Source: Sphingomonas horti (lineage in GTDB: Bacteria; Pseudomonadota; Alphaproteobacteria; Sphingomonadales; Sphingomonadaceae). Taken from it: a stretch of 64,000 bases of DNA. The position numbers and the translations under genes are program-made. Of the stretch, positions 35,991-45,241 are shown piece by piece. The DNA lies in assembly GCF_009753715.1 (NCBI RefSeq), contig NZ_WQMS01000002.1, positions 62,001-126,000 of the forward strand. The letters are read 5' to 3'. Positions within the stretch are counted from its first letter, which is position 1. The number at the start of each line of letters is the position of its first letter. The notes below the pieces were generated by a model. It made no database searches and had not been told where the DNA came from. It saw only the letters and a program-made list of their open reading frames with translations.

Positions 35991-37267
35991 CCGACACGAT
36001 CTTCGCACTGTCGAGCGGCGCGCCGCCAGCCGCGATCGCGGTGGTGCGGGTGAGCGGGCCGCAGGCGCTGGAGCTGTTGGAAGCGCTGGTCGGCCCGTTG
36101 CCCGACGAGCGGCGGTTGAGCCTTCGCACCTTACGTGCCCCGGGATCGGGCGAGCTGCTCGATCGGGCACTGGTCGTCTGGTTCGCCGGCGAGCGCTCGG
36201 TGACCGGGGAAGCGTTGGTCGAGCTCCACCTGCATGGGGGGCGCGCCGTGTTGGACGCGGTCGAGGCGGTGCTGGCGGACATGCCTGGTGTCCGCAGGGC
36301 GCGGCCGGGCGAGTTCACGTGGAGGGCGTTCCGGAACGGGCGGCTCGACCTCGTCCAGGTCGAGAGCCTGTCGGACTTGTTGCGCGCGGAAACAGAGGCG
36401 CAGCGGCGTGCCGCGCTCGCCGAGGAGGGCCTGAGCGGCAAGGTGGAGCAATGGCGGCGCGCCCTGCTGCACCTGTCCGCGCTCGTTGAGGCTGCCCTCG
36501 ACCAGTCGGACGAGGACGACGTGCCGTCGGATCGGACCGCGATCGATGCGCTTGGAGCGGAGTTGATCGCCGATCTCGGGCGCGTGCTGGCGCGTCCGGG
36601 TGCGGAGCGGCTGTTCGACGGCGTGCGGGTCGTGTTCGCGGGACCGCCGAATTCAGGAAAGTCGTCCCTTATCAACGCTCTGGCCGGACGCGAGGTGGCG
36701 ATCACCTCGGCGATCGCTGGCACCACGCGCGACGTGATCGAAGCGCCGGTCAAGCTCGGCGGTGTCGCCTTCGTGCTGACCGATACTGCTGGTCTGCGCG
36801 GCGCCGGGAGCGACCCGATCGAGCGCATCGGCATCGAGCGGGCAGAGCGGAGAATTGCGGAAGCCGACCTGGTCGTCTGGATGGACGAGACCGCGGAGCC
36901 GCATGTTCGCGGCGATCGGCTGATCCGTATTCACCCGCGATCGGACGAACCGGGGCGGGAGCAGGCAGCCGGGCTGCTGCCGGTCTCCGCCGTGACCGGC
37001 GAGGGTTTGGGCGCGTTGGTTGCGTTGCTGGTCGAGAGGGCGGCGCAACTCCTGCCCCGCGAAAGCGAGTTGGCCTTGTCGCGTCGCCAGCGCGAGCATC
37101 TGGCGCGCTGCCACGAAGGGCTGCTGCAATTCCGGCAGGAGCCGGACGAACTCATAGCGGCTGAGCATCTGCGTGTTGCGCGACAGGCGCTGGACGATCT
37201 GACCGGTCGTGCGGGCACCGAGGACCTGCTCGACGCACTGTTCGCGACCTTCTGCATCGGCAAATGA
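35987..37267 (+). CDS. mnmE: tRNA uridine-5-carboxymethylaminomethyl modification GTPase MnmE
   Basis: 426 residues. N-terminal formyl-THF-binding domain (DTIFALSSGAPPAAIAVVR), embedded G domain with P-loop GPPNSGKSSLINAL near residue 220 and DTAGLRG near 266, and the terminal CIGK with the conserved cysteine. With MnmG it modifies uridine 34 of several tRNAs. The GTG start overlaps the DUF6489 stop. parS lies directly after it. Confidence 0.95.
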   Translation: MTDTIFALSSGAPPAAIAVVRVSGPQALELLEALVGPLPDERRLSLRTLRAPGSGELLDRALVVWFAGERSVTGEALVELHLHGGRAVLDAVEAVLADMPGVRRARPGEFTWRAFRNGRLDLVQVESLSDLLRAETEAQRRAALAEEGLSGKVEQWRRALLHLSALVEAALDQSDEDDVPSDRTAIDALGAELIADLGRVLARPGAERLFDGVRVVFAGPPNSGKSSLINALAGREVAITSAIAGTTRDVIEAPVKLGGVAFVLTDTAGLRGAGSDPIERIGIERAERRIAEADLVVWMDETAEPHVRGDRLIRIHPRSDEPGREQAAGLLPVSAVTGEGLGALVALLVERAAQLLPRESELALSRRQREHLARCHEGLLQFRQEPDELIAAEHLRVARQALDDLTGRAGTEDLLDALFATFCIGK

Positions 37268-37274
37268 GCGGCAC

Positions 37275-37290
37275 TGTTCCACGTGGAACA
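37275..37290. promoter_or_regulatory. parS: parS centromere site 1
   Basis: TGTTCCACGTGGAACA, a perfect 16-bp palindrome of the parS class bound by ParB, in the 62-base gap between mnmE and mnmG. An identical copy lies in rsmG. It is about 7.5 kb from the probable oriC. Confidence 0.92.
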
Positions 37291-37329
37291 GTTTGACAGC
37301 GCGTGGTCGATCAGGTTTGAGCGCGCGCC

Positions 37330-39162
37330 ATGTACGACGTGATCGTGATCGGCGGGGGGCATGCGGGGTGCGAAGCGGCAGCCGCGGCCGCACGCATGGG
37401 CGCGCGGACTGCGCTGGTGACGTTCGACCGCCGCACACTAGGAGCGATGTCGTGCAACCCGGCGTTCGGTGGCCTCGGCAAGGGGCATCTGGTGCGCGAG
37501 GTCGACGCGCTCGATGGGCTGGTCGGCCGCGCCGCTGACGAGGCCGCGATCCACCACCGGATGCTGAACGCGTCCAAGGGTTCGGCCGTTCGCGGGCCGC
37601 GCGTACAGGCGGATCGCAGGCTCTACCGCGCCGCGATCCAGCGTATGCTGGCCCAACAGCCGGGACTGGAAATCGTCGAGGGCGAAGCGGCGTCGCTCGT
37701 CTTGCAGGCGAACCGGGCTCTGGGCGTAAGGCTGGCGGACGGGCGTGCATTGCGCGGCGGGGCGGTCGTGCTTGCGACCGGCACGTTTCTCAACGGGCGG
37801 ATGCACCGGGGCCTGGCGACCGAGACGGGCGGGCGCGTCGGCGAGGCGTCGGCCGTGTCGCTCGGGGATCAGCTTCGTGCGCTGGCCCTCCCGGTTGCGC
37901 GCCTCAAGACAGGGACGCCGCCGCGGCTCGATGGGCGCACCATCGACTGGGCGGCGCTGGAGGTGCAGCCGTCGGACGATCTTGGCTGGACCATGTCGCC
38001 GCTGACCGCGGGCCGCCTGCGCCCGCAACTCGCCTGCGCAATCACTCGGACGACCGCGGCGACGCATCAGGTGATCCGCGCCTCGCTGCACGAATCGCCG
38101 CTCCATTCGGGCGCGATCGAGGGCAGGGGCCCGCGCTATTGCCCGTCGATCGAGGACAAGGTGCTGCGGTTCGGCGATCGCGACGGGCACCAGATCTTCC
38201 TCGAACCGGAAGGTCTGGACGATCCCCTCATCTACCCCAACGGCATTTCGACTTCGCTGCCGCTCGTTGCGCAGGAAGCGCTCGTCCGCACCATCCCGGG
38301 CCTGGAGCACAGCCGGATCGCGCAGCCCGGCTATGCCGTCGAATATGACTATGTCGACCCGCGCGCGCTCGAGTCCACGCTGGAGCTGCGCGCCGTCGCC
38401 GGCCTGTTCCTCGCGGGCCAGATCAACGGCACGACCGGCTATGAGGAAGCGGCGGCGCAGGGCCTGGTCGCGGGTATCAACGCGGCGCGCGGTGCCGCGG
38501 GCCAGGCGGCGGTGATTTTCGACCGCGCCGACTCCTATATCGGCGTGATGATCGACGACCTGACGCTGCAGGGCGTCACCGAGCCCTACCGGATGCTGAC
38601 AGCCCGCGCCGAGTACCGGCTGCGCCTGCGCGCCGACAACGCCACCGAACGGCTGACCGGCCTGGGCGAGGCGATCGGCTGCGTCGGGGCGGAGCGGGCG
38701 CGCTATGCGGCGACGCGTCGGGAGCGGCTGGCCGCGATCCGGGCGCTGCTGTCGCGGACTTTCCGCGCGGGCGAGCTCGACTCTGGGCTCCGCGACGACG
38801 GCCGGGCGCGATCGCTCGGCGAATGGCTGCGCTTCGGCGGAGTCACGCGCGACCATCTGCTTGCAGCGGAGCCGCGGCTCGCCGGCGCCGATCCCGATCT
38901 GCTCGATCTCGCGACCGACGACGCCCGCTATGCCCCCTATCTGGAGCGGCAGGAGGCGGAAGTGCGGGCGATCCGCGCCGCCGGGCGCGCACCGATCCCG
39001 GCCGACCTGGACTATAGCGCGATTCCCGGCCTTTCCAACGAGATGGTCGAGCGCCTGGACGCCGCCAGACCCGCCGACCTGGAAAGTGCTGGCCGGATTC
39101 GCGGCATCACCCCGGCGGCGCTCGCGGTGATCCTGGCCCACACCCAGAAGCGCGCGGCGTGA
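37330..39162 (+). CDS. mnmG: tRNA uridine-5-carboxymethylaminomethyl modification enzyme MnmG
   Basis: 610 residues. FAD loop [19 protein letters not shown] at the start, [33 protein letters not shown] and the C-terminal helical domain that binds MnmE and tRNA. It works with MnmE on wobble uridine. It is the middle of the mnmE-mnmG-rsmG-parA-parB run. Confidence 0.96.
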   Translation: MYDVIVIGGGHAGCEAAAAAARMGARTALVTFDRRTLGAMSCNPAFGGLGKGHLVREVDALDGLVGRAADEAAIHHRMLNASKGSAVRGPRVQADRRLYRAAIQRMLAQQPGLEIVEGEAASLVLQANRALGVRLADGRALRGGAVVLATGTFLNGRMHRGLATETGGRVGEASAVSLGDQLRALALPVARLKTGTPPRLDGRTIDWAALEVQPSDDLGWTMSPLTAGRLRPQLACAITRTTAATHQVIRASLHESPLHSGAIEGRGPRYCPSIEDKVLRFGDRDGHQIFLEPEGLDDPLIYPNGISTSLPLVAQEALVRTIPGLEHSRIAQPGYAVEYDYVDPRALESTLELRAVAGLFLAGQINGTTGYEEAAAQGLVAGINAARGAAGQAAVIFDRADSYIGVMIDDLTLQGVTEPYRMLTARAEYRLRLRADNATERLTGLGEAIGCVGAERARYAATRRERLAAIRALLSRTFRAGELDSGLRDDGRARSLGEWLRFGGVTRDHLLAAEPRLAGADPDLLDLATDDARYAPYLERQEAEVRAIRAAGRAPIPADLDYSAIPGLSNEMVERLDAARPADLESAGRIRGITPAALAVILAHTQKRAA

Positions 39163-39770
39163 CGGAGACCGAGGCGCGCGACTGGATCGCGGAGCGGTTC
39201 GGCGGGGACAAGCTGGCGCTGCTCGAACGTTATGTGGCGCTGCTGCTCGGCGCGAACGCGACTCAGAATCTGATCAGCAAAGCCACCGAACCGGCGGTCT
39301 GGTCGCGGCACATTCTCGATTCGGCCCAATTGGTGCGCTTTGCGCCCGGTGCGCGGAGTTGGCTGGATGTCGGCTCGGGTCCCGGCCTACCGGGCCTGGT
39401 GATCGCGATTCTGACCGGCGGCCCGATGCTGCTTGTCGAGCCGCGCCGGAAACGCGTGGAATTCCTGCTCGACGTGGTGTTGCAGCTGGGGCTCGACTGG
39501 GTTGCTGTCCGTCAGGCCAGCATCGAGCGCGTGACGGACCAGCGTTTCGGCGCGATCACTGCGCGCGCTTATGCGCCGCTGCCCACGATCTTTGCATCCA
39601 CCATTCAACTCACAGATTCGTCCACGATTTGGATCCTGCCGAAAGGGCGGAGTGCCGCGCGGGAACTGGATGCAGCGCGCGAGGCGTGGCAAGGTGTGTT
39701 CCACGTGGAACAAAGCCTGACGAACGCGGATTCCAGGATCATCGTCGCGACGGGCGTCCGGCCGAGGTGA
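39159..39770 (+). CDS. rsmG: 16S rRNA (guanine527-N7)-methyltransferase
   Basis: 203 residues. SAM motif [18 protein letters not shown] near residue 68; preceded by [19 protein letters not shown]. It methylates G527 of 16S rRNA. The GTG start overlaps the mnmG stop. A parS palindrome is embedded in its last codons and is read as VFHVEQ, which fits the protein without disturbing the fold's motif region. Confidence 0.94.
   Translation: MTETEARDWIAERFGGDKLALLERYVALLLGANATQNLISKATEPAVWSRHILDSAQLVRFAPGARSWLDVGSGPGLPGLVIAILTGGPMLLVEPRRKRVEFLLDVVLQLGLDWVAVRQASIERVTDQRFGAITARAYAPLPTIFASTIQLTDSSTIWILPKGRSAARELDAAREAWQGVFHVEQSLTNADSRIIVATGVRPR
39697..39712. promoter_or_regulatory. parS: parS centromere site 2 (inside rsmG)
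   Basis: TGTTCCACGTGGAACA, identical to the copy at 37275-37290, within the 3' end of rsmG, 61 bases before the parA start. Its position also allows ParB bound here to influence parAB transcription, which is an inference. Confidence 0.92.
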
Positions 39771-39772
39771 GC

Positions 39773-40555
39773 ATGATCTGTGTCGGCATAGCGAATCAGA
39801 AGGGCGGGGTGGGCAAGACCACCACCGCGATCAACGTCGCCACCGCGCTCGCGGCAATCGGCTGGCGCGTGCTGCTGGTCGATCTGGATCCGCAGGGCAA
39901 TGCCTCCACCGGCCTCGGGATCGCGCAGTCCGCCCGAAGGTCGAACAGCTATGACCTGCTGACCGGCCAGGCCGAGCTGGCGGACTGCGTCGTTTCGACG
40001 CGGGTGCCGCGCCTCGACGTGATCCCCGCGACGGTCGACCTGTCCGGCGCCGAAATCGAGCTGGTCGAGCTCGACCACCGCACTCATCGGCTGCAGCGGG
40101 CGCTGGAGGGGCTGAAGCCCCCGCGCTGGGATATCTGCCTGATCGACTGCCCGCCTTCGCTGGGCCTGCTGACGATCAATGCGATGGTCGCGGCCGACTC
40201 GCTGCTGGTGCCGCTGCAATGCGAGTTCTTTGCGCTGGAGGGGCTGAGCCAGCTCCTGCAGACGATCGAACGTATCCGCGCGCGCTTCAACCCGGACCTG
40301 TCGATCCTGGGCGTGGCGCTCACCATGTACGACCGCCGCAACAACCTGACCGAGCAGGTGGCGGAGGACGTCCGCACCTGCCTGGGCGATGTCGTGTTCG
40401 AAACCGTGATTCCGCGCAATGTCCGCCTGTCCGAAGCGCCGAGCCACGGCGTGCCGGCGCTGATCTACGACCATCGCTGCTCGGGGTCGGAAGCCTATAT
40501 GGCCTTGGCGCGCGAGCTGCTGGGTCGCCTCCCCGATCTGAAGAGAGCCGCATGA
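39773..40555 (+). CDS. parA: Chromosome partitioning ATPase ParA
   Basis: 260 residues. Deviant Walker A ANQKGGVGKTTTAINV at residues 7-22, VDLDPQGNASTGLG and the Walker B region ICLIDCPPSLG. ParA forms a gradient on the nucleoid that moves ParB-parS complexes, so the new origin reaches the opposite pole. GAGGTGA at the end of rsmG acts as its ribosome-binding site. It is a chromosomal type I ParA, short and without an HTH extension. Confidence 0.96.
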   Translation: MICVGIANQKGGVGKTTTAINVATALAAIGWRVLLVDLDPQGNASTGLGIAQSARRSNSYDLLTGQAELADCVVSTRVPRLDVIPATVDLSGAEIELVELDHRTHRLQRALEGLKPPRWDICLIDCPPSLGLLTINAMVAADSLLVPLQCEFFALEGLSQLLQTIERIRARFNPDLSILGVALTMYDRRNNLTEQVAEDVRTCLGDVVFETVIPRNVRLSEAPSHGVPALIYDHRCSGSEAYMALARELLGRLPDLKRAA

Positions 40556-41439
40556 CCGACGCCGCTGCCCGCAAACGCCCCACCGGCCTTGGCCGTGGCC
40601 TCTCCGCCTTGCTCGGCGAGCAGGTGCGCGAGGAACCGATCGCGCCCGGCGGCGAACGCTCCCCGGGCGTGCGGACGGTGCCCGTGTCCGAGATCGAGCC
40701 GCATCCGGAGCAGCCGCGCCGCCATTTCGACGAAGAAGCGCTCGACGAGCTCGCCCGCTCGATCGAGGCGCGGGGGCTGATCCAGCCGATCGTGGTGCGG
40801 CCTTGGCAGGGCGGTTACCAGATCGTCGCGGGCGAAAGGCGCTGGCGGGCGGCGCAGCGTGCGCGGCTGCATCAGGTGCCGGTGATCGTTCGTGATTTTG
40901 ATGAGGCGGAGACGCTGGAGCTCGCGCTGGTCGAGAATATCCAGCGCGAGGATCTGAACGCGATCGAGGAAGCGGAAGCCTACGCCAAGCTGATCAACCG
41001 CTTCGGCCACAGCCAGGAGGCGCTAGGCCGGATCGTCCACAAGTCCCGCAGCCATATCGCCAACCTATTGAGATTGCTAGATCTTCCTGCCAGCGTCCGG
41101 GCGATGCTGGCCGAGGGCCGGCTGTCGATGGGGCACGCCCGGGCGCTGATCACCGCGCCCGACCCGGAGGCGCTCGCCGGCCAGGTTGTCGCGCGCGGCC
41201 TGTCGGTCCGCGAGACCGAGAAGCTGGCGCAGGAGGCGCGCGCCGCGGCGGCGCGCCCGCCGCGCGCCGGGAAGGAAGCCGATGCCGACATTGCCGCGCT
41301 GGAGCGGCAACTGGGCGACATTCTCGGCCTGAAGGTCAAAATCGCCTATGCGAAGGGCACGGGATCGGTGACGCTGGGCTTTTCGAGCCTGGACCAGCTC
41401 GACCTGATCTGCCAGCGCCTGACCGGCGAGCGGATCTAG
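40552..41439 (+). CDS. parB: Chromosome partitioning protein ParB
   Basis: 295 residues. N-terminal LGRGLSALLG (ParA-stimulating part), the CTP-binding domain with GERR at 94-97 in IVAGERRWRAAQ, LVENIQREDLNAIEEAEAY, an HTH with SRSHIANLLRLLDLP and the C-terminal dimer domain. It loads on parS as a CTP-driven clamp. ATG overlaps the parA stop (ATGA). Confidence 0.96.
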   Translation: MTDAAARKRPTGLGRGLSALLGEQVREEPIAPGGERSPGVRTVPVSEIEPHPEQPRRHFDEEALDELARSIEARGLIQPIVVRPWQGGYQIVAGERRWRAAQRARLHQVPVIVRDFDEAETLELALVENIQREDLNAIEEAEAYAKLINRFGHSQEALGRIVHKSRSHIANLLRLLDLPASVRAMLAEGRLSMGHARALITAPDPEALAGQVVARGLSVRETEKLAQEARAAAARPPRAGKEADADIAALERQLGDILGLKVKIAYAKGTGSVTLGFSSLDQLDLICQRLTGERI

Positions 41440-41533
41440 CCCGGCTCCCTGGTTGGCGAACGCGCACTGACGCATTCGCGCCACAGCATCGACGGAACCG
41501 CGCGCGCCCGCTTCCGTTGCAGGTTCCGCGTGA

Positions 41534-41540
41534 CTATATA
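41534..41540 (+). promoter_or_regulatory. Probable -10 box of the infC promoter
   Basis: CTATATA, with transcription expected a few bases downstream, giving a very short leader before the AGGAG at 41559. A matching -35 box (CTTCCG at 41511-41516) is poor. Evidence is limited to position and AT content in a GC-rich region. Confidence 0.35.
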
Positions 41541-41571
41541 GCGCCGGCAACCAACAACAGGAGCCTCACCT

Positions 41572-42117
41572 ATCCGTCCTCCCATGATGCGGCGCCCGCT
41601 GGCGCCTCCGCCGATGAGCGGTCCGCGATTCAACGAGTTCATCCAGAGCCAGAAGGTCCGGGTGATCGATGAGAATGGCGAGAATCTCGGCGTGATGTAC
41701 ACCCGCGAAGCGATCGAGCAGGCGCGCGAAGTCGGGCTCGACCTCGTCGAAGTGTCGCCCAACGCCGATCCCCCCGTCGCCAAGTTCCTCGACGTCGGCA
41801 AGTTCAAGTACGAGGCCCAGAAAAAGGCCAACCTCGCTCGCAAGTCGCAGAAGACGCAGGAGATCAAGGAGATCAAGATGCGTCCGAACATCGACGACCA
41901 CGATTATGACACCAAGATGAAGAAGGTCGTCGAGTTCATCGAGGAAGGCGACAAGGTGAAGGTCACCATGCGCTTCCGTGGCCGCGAGCTCAGCCACGGC
42001 CAGCTCGGCATGGCGGTGCTGCAGCGGGTCGCCGAGCAGACCGCGGAGATCGCCAAGGTCGAGGCGCATCCGCGGATGGAAGGCCGGCAGATGCTGATGG
42101 TGCTGGCACCGAAGTAA
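41572..42117 (+). CDS. infC: Translation initiation factor IF-3, probable ATC start
   Basis: 181 residues from ATC at 41572. The N-domain has [20 protein letters not shown] and the C-domain has [14 protein letters not shown] and [19 protein letters not shown]3 binds the 30S subunit and rejects wrong start codons. AGGAG (41559-41563) sits eight bases before ATC and twenty bases before the first ATG (41584), and the frame between is open. E. coli infC uses ATT and Myxococcus infC uses ATC to allow self-control, so a rare start is likely here. If ATG is used instead, the protein is 177 residues. Confidence 0.9.
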   Translation: MRPPMMRRPLAPPPMSGPRFNEFIQSQKVRVIDENGENLGVMYTREAIEQAREVGLDLVEVSPNADPPVAKFLDVGKFKYEAQKKANLARKSQKTQEIKEIKMRPNIDDHDYDTKMKKVVEFIEEGDKVKVTMRFRGRELSHGQLGMAVLQRVAEQTAEIAKVEAHPRMEGRQMLMVLAPK

Positions 42118-42194
42118 TCGCGCCCGTAGGGACGCGGCCTTGCCGTAGCGTCAATGTCGCACACGGCCTGAACACTGTTGCACAAAGGTCGCAT

Positions 42195-42216
42195 GCGCCG
42201 GGAAATCTCCCGGCGC
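42195..42216 (+). terminator. Hairpin downstream of infC
   Basis: Perfect 9-bp stem GCGCCGGGA/TCCCGGCGC with an AATC loop, 78 bases after the infC stop, with no following T-run. The usual rpmI and rplT genes do not follow infC. The rest of the gap to the TonB receptor (42118-42296) has no gene. Confidence 0.5.
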
Positions 42217-42296
42217 AGGGCTGTGTTGTAGATGTTACGGAGCCGTGATTCTAACATCCTCCCCAAATAGTCAGTGGGTTCCTGGGGAGGATGACG

Positions 42297-45062
42297 ATGA
42301 CGAAGACCAATTGGCTGCTGTCCGCGGCCCTGTTCGCGCTTGCCGCGCCGGTTCACGCACAAGACACGCAAAGCGCCTCGTCGACGGCCGCACCGGCCGC
42401 CGCCGAACAGGCTGCCAATGCCGGCGACATCATCGTCACTGCAACTCGCCGCGCCGAAGCGCTGTCGGACGTGCCGATCGCGGTGTCGGCGGTCTCGTCG
42501 GAGTCGCTGCAGAACTCGGGCGCCAGCGACATCCGCCAGCTGAACCAGCTCGCGCCGTCGCTGCTGGTCTCGTCGACCGGTTCGGAAGCGAACGGCTCCG
42601 CGCGCATCCGCGGCATCGGCACGGTCGGCGATAATCCGGGCCTGGAAAGCTCGGTCGCGGTGTTCGTCGACGGCGTCTATCGGTCGCGTTCGGGCATCGG
42701 CCTCAACGAGCTGGGCGAAGTGGAGCGGATCGAGGTGCTGCGCGGCCCGCAGGGGACGCTGTTCGGCCGCAACGCCTCGGCCGGCCTCATCCACATCATT
42801 ACCAAGAAGCCGAGCTTCACCTTCGGCGGCTTCGGCGAGTTCAACTACGGCAACTTCGACTATATCCGCGCGTCCGGCGCCGTCACCGGGCCGCTGACCG
42901 AAACGCTCGCGGCTCGGCTGGACGCCGTCTATGTCAACCGCGACGGCTTCTACCACGACGTCACCAACAACACCGACGTCAACGACCGCAATCGCTACTT
43001 CGTGCGCGGCCAGCTGCTGTACGAACCGAGCCAGGACCTGTCGGTCCGGATCATCGGCGATTACACTCACCGCAACGAGAAATGCTGCGGCGCCGTCTAT
43101 ATCGACAGCAGCGTCGACCCGGCCAACCGCAACCTGCTCGATCCGACCAAGAACAGCATCATCAACGCGCTGCTGGGTCTTGGCGAGCCGGCGGCGGCGT
43201 TCAGCAATCCGTTCAGCCGCAACATCTATCCGACGCCCGGCCGCAGCTACAAAGGCATCACCAGGGATTGGGGCCTCTCAGGCGAGGTGAACTGGAATCT
43301 GGGCGGGGCGACCCTGACCTCGATCACTGCCTATCGCGACTATACGTCGAACCAGGGATCGGACACCGACTATTCGTTCGTCGATATCCTATACCGCGCG
43401 CCGGGCAAGTCCGCCTATCAGCGCGAATTCCGCACCTTCACGCAGGAATTGCGGCTGCAGGGCTCGGCCTTCGACAGCAAGCTCGACTGGCTGGTCGGCG
43501 CCTATTTCGCGCGTGAAAAGCTCGACCTGACCGACAATCTGAAGTTCGGCAGCCAGTATGGCCGCTTCGCCACCTGCCGCCTGGTCGGCGCGTTCGGCTT
43601 CCCCTCCAGCTTCTTCAGTCCCGGCAGCACTGCCTGCCTCAGCCCGACCGGCCGCGCGGTGTTGAGCAACGCGCTGGCCCCCGCTGTAAACTCGCCGTTC
43701 GGCGCTGCCGGGCCGGCGATCGTCGCGGGCTTCGACCGGCTCGACAGCATCAATAACCTGGGCGACAACAATGCGCTCTATCGCCAGAACGACACGAACT
43801 ACGCCTTCTTCACGCACAACATCTTCCACGTGACCGACACGTTCGACGTCACGCTGGGCCTGCGCTACACGCATGACCGCAAGAAGTTCGCCGCGTCGTT
43901 CAACAACACCAACACTGTGTGCCCGGTGCAGCAGGCGAACCTGACGCCGTTCCTGACCACGCCGCTGTCAGCGGCGGCGGGCGCACTGATCAACCTCAGC
44001 TGCCAGGGCAACGCGACGTCGGAGCTGAACGGCGTCACCATCAACGACAAGCGCGGCGAAAGCGAGTTCACCGGCACCGCGGTCGCGTCGTGGAAGCCGT
44101 CGCCGGACTGGCTGCTCTATGCGAGCTATTCGCGCGGCTACAAGGCGGGCGGGTTCAACCTCGATCGCTCCGCGCTGAAGCCGCCGATCTTCATCGTGAA
44201 CGGCGTGCCGACGACGACGTTCGCGGCCGCGGGCGGCGCGCAGGCGCTGGTCGGCAACCTCCAGTTCGACCAGGAGATCAACGACGCCTATGAAGTGGGC
44301 GTCAAATATTCGAGTCGGATGTTCTCGCTGAACATCGCCGCGTTCCACCAGCGCTTCTCCGACTTCCAGCTGAACACGTTCAACGGCTCGGTCTTCCTGG
44401 TCCAGAACATCAACGGCTGCTCGCTGGACCTGGCCGGCGCGGACCGCGACACCAGCGCCGCCACCGGCTCCTGCCCGAAGAACAAGGTCGGGCCCGGCGT
44501 GTTCTCGAGCGGCGTCGAAATCGAAAGCTCGATTCGCCCCGCGCGCGACCTGTCGATCGGCCTGGGCGTCACGGTTGCGAACACCCATTACCGCCACGAC
44601 CTCGTCGGCAACTCGAACGGCGTACCGCTTGATCCGGCGCTGCGCCGGCTGCCGGGCTCGAAACTGTCCAACGCGCCGGCGGCGGTCGCGACCGGCTCGC
44701 TGACCTGGACGCCGCCGATCGGCGACAGCGGCATCACCGGGCTGTTCTATGTCGATGGCCGCGTGACCAGCGACTATAACACCGGTTCCGACCTGTTCCC
44801 GCAAAAGCAGCAGGACGGCTATGCGGTCGTCAACGGCCGCATCGGCATCCGCGGTCCGGAGGAGCGCTGGGCGCTCGAGTTCTTCGTCCAGAACCTGTTC
44901 AAGCAGGACTATACCCAGGTTGCGTTCAACACGCCGTTCCAGGCGGGCGCGGCGAACCCCGCGGTCTTCCCGGAAGCGCAATATCCGGGCGCCTCGCAGA
45001 TCTTCTCGGCCTTCCTGGCGGAGCCGAGGACCTACGGCGTGACGCTCAGGACGCGATTCTGA
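42297..45062 (+). CDS. TonB-dependent outer-membrane receptor
   Basis: 921 residues. Signal peptide to VHAQ, an Ala-rich linker, TonB box-like DIIVTATRR near residue 43, plug domain with SARIRGIGTVGDNPG and RIEVLRGPQGTLFGRNASAG, then a 22-strand barrel ending in GVTLRTRF. It imports an unknown nutrient using TonB energy. Loops contain cysteine pairs (for example near residues 425 and 446, and 540 and 565) that may form disulfides outside the cell. GGAGG is six bases before the ATG at 42297; an ATG at 42291 touches it. No regulator or transport genes are adjacent. Confidence 0.94.
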   Translation: MTKTNWLLSAALFALAAPVHAQDTQSASSTAAPAAAEQAANAGDIIVTATRRAEALSDVPIAVSAVSSESLQNSGASDIRQLNQLAPSLLVSSTGSEANGSARIRGIGTVGDNPGLESSVAVFVDGVYRSRSGIGLNELGEVERIEVLRGPQGTLFGRNASAGLIHIITKKPSFTFGGFGEFNYGNFDYIRASGAVTGPLTETLAARLDAVYVNRDGFYHDVTNNTDVNDRNRYFVRGQLLYEPSQDLSVRIIGDYTHRNEKCCGAVYIDSSVDPANRNLLDPTKNSIINALLGLGEPAAAFSNPFSRNIYPTPGRSYKGITRDWGLSGEVNWNLGGATLTSITAYRDYTSNQGSDTDYSFVDILYRAPGKSAYQREFRTFTQELRLQGSAFDSKLDWLVGAYFAREKLDLTDNLKFGSQYGRFATCRLVGAFGFPSSFFSPGSTACLSPTGRAVLSNALAPAVNSPFGAAGPAIVAGFDRLDSINNLGDNNALYRQNDTNYAFFTHNIFHVTDTFDVTLGLRYTHDRKKFAASFNNTNTVCPVQQANLTPFLTTPLSAAAGALINLSCQGNATSELNGVTINDKRGESEFTGTAVASWKPSPDWLLYASYSRGYKAGGFNLDRSALKPPIFIVNGVPTTTFAAAGGAQALVGNLQFDQEINDAYEVGVKYSSRMFSLNIAAFHQRFSDFQLNTFNGSVFLVQNINGCSLDLAGADRDTSAATGSCPKNKVGPGVFSSGVEIESSIRPARDLSIGLGVTVANTHYRHDLVGNSNGVPLDPALRRLPGSKLSNAPAAVATGSLTWTPPIGDSGITGLFYVDGRVTSDYNTGSDLFPQKQQDGYAVVNGRIGIRGPEERWALEFFVQNLFKQDYTQVAFNTPFQAGAANPAVFPEAQYPGASQIFSAFLAEPRTYGVTLRTRF

Positions 45063-45070
45063 CCTAAAGT

Positions 45071-45233
45071 CCTCCCCTCAGCACGGCTGAGGGGAGGGGG
45101 ACCGCTCGGCGGAGCCGAGTGGTGGAGGGGCCGACCGCGGAGCGGGCGGAAACACCCTCCCCCGGCTCAAGGCCGGGGTCCGGGCCCCTCCACCGCCTTC
45201 GGCGGTCCCCCTCCCCGAGCAAGCTCGGGGAGG
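45071..45233. repeat. Intergenic palindromic repeat pair acting as bidirectional terminator
   Basis: Two perfect hairpins at the ends: CCTCCCCTCAGC/GCTGAGGGGAGG with an ACG loop (45071-45097) and CCTCCCCGAGC/GCTCGGGGAGG with an AA loop (45210-45233), the latter followed by ATTTATT. Between them are complementary arms (GGAGGGGCC and GGCCCCTCC types). The element lies between the converging TonB receptor and glnD genes and resembles REP/BIME-type repeats. No gene lies in 45063-45241. Confidence 0.75.
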
Positions 45234-45241
45234 ATTTATTC

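Noticed and set aside
43822-43840. A third parS site in the TonB receptor gene (TTCCACGTGACC)
   Set aside because: Only the central part matches; the outer right half lacks the GGAACA arm.
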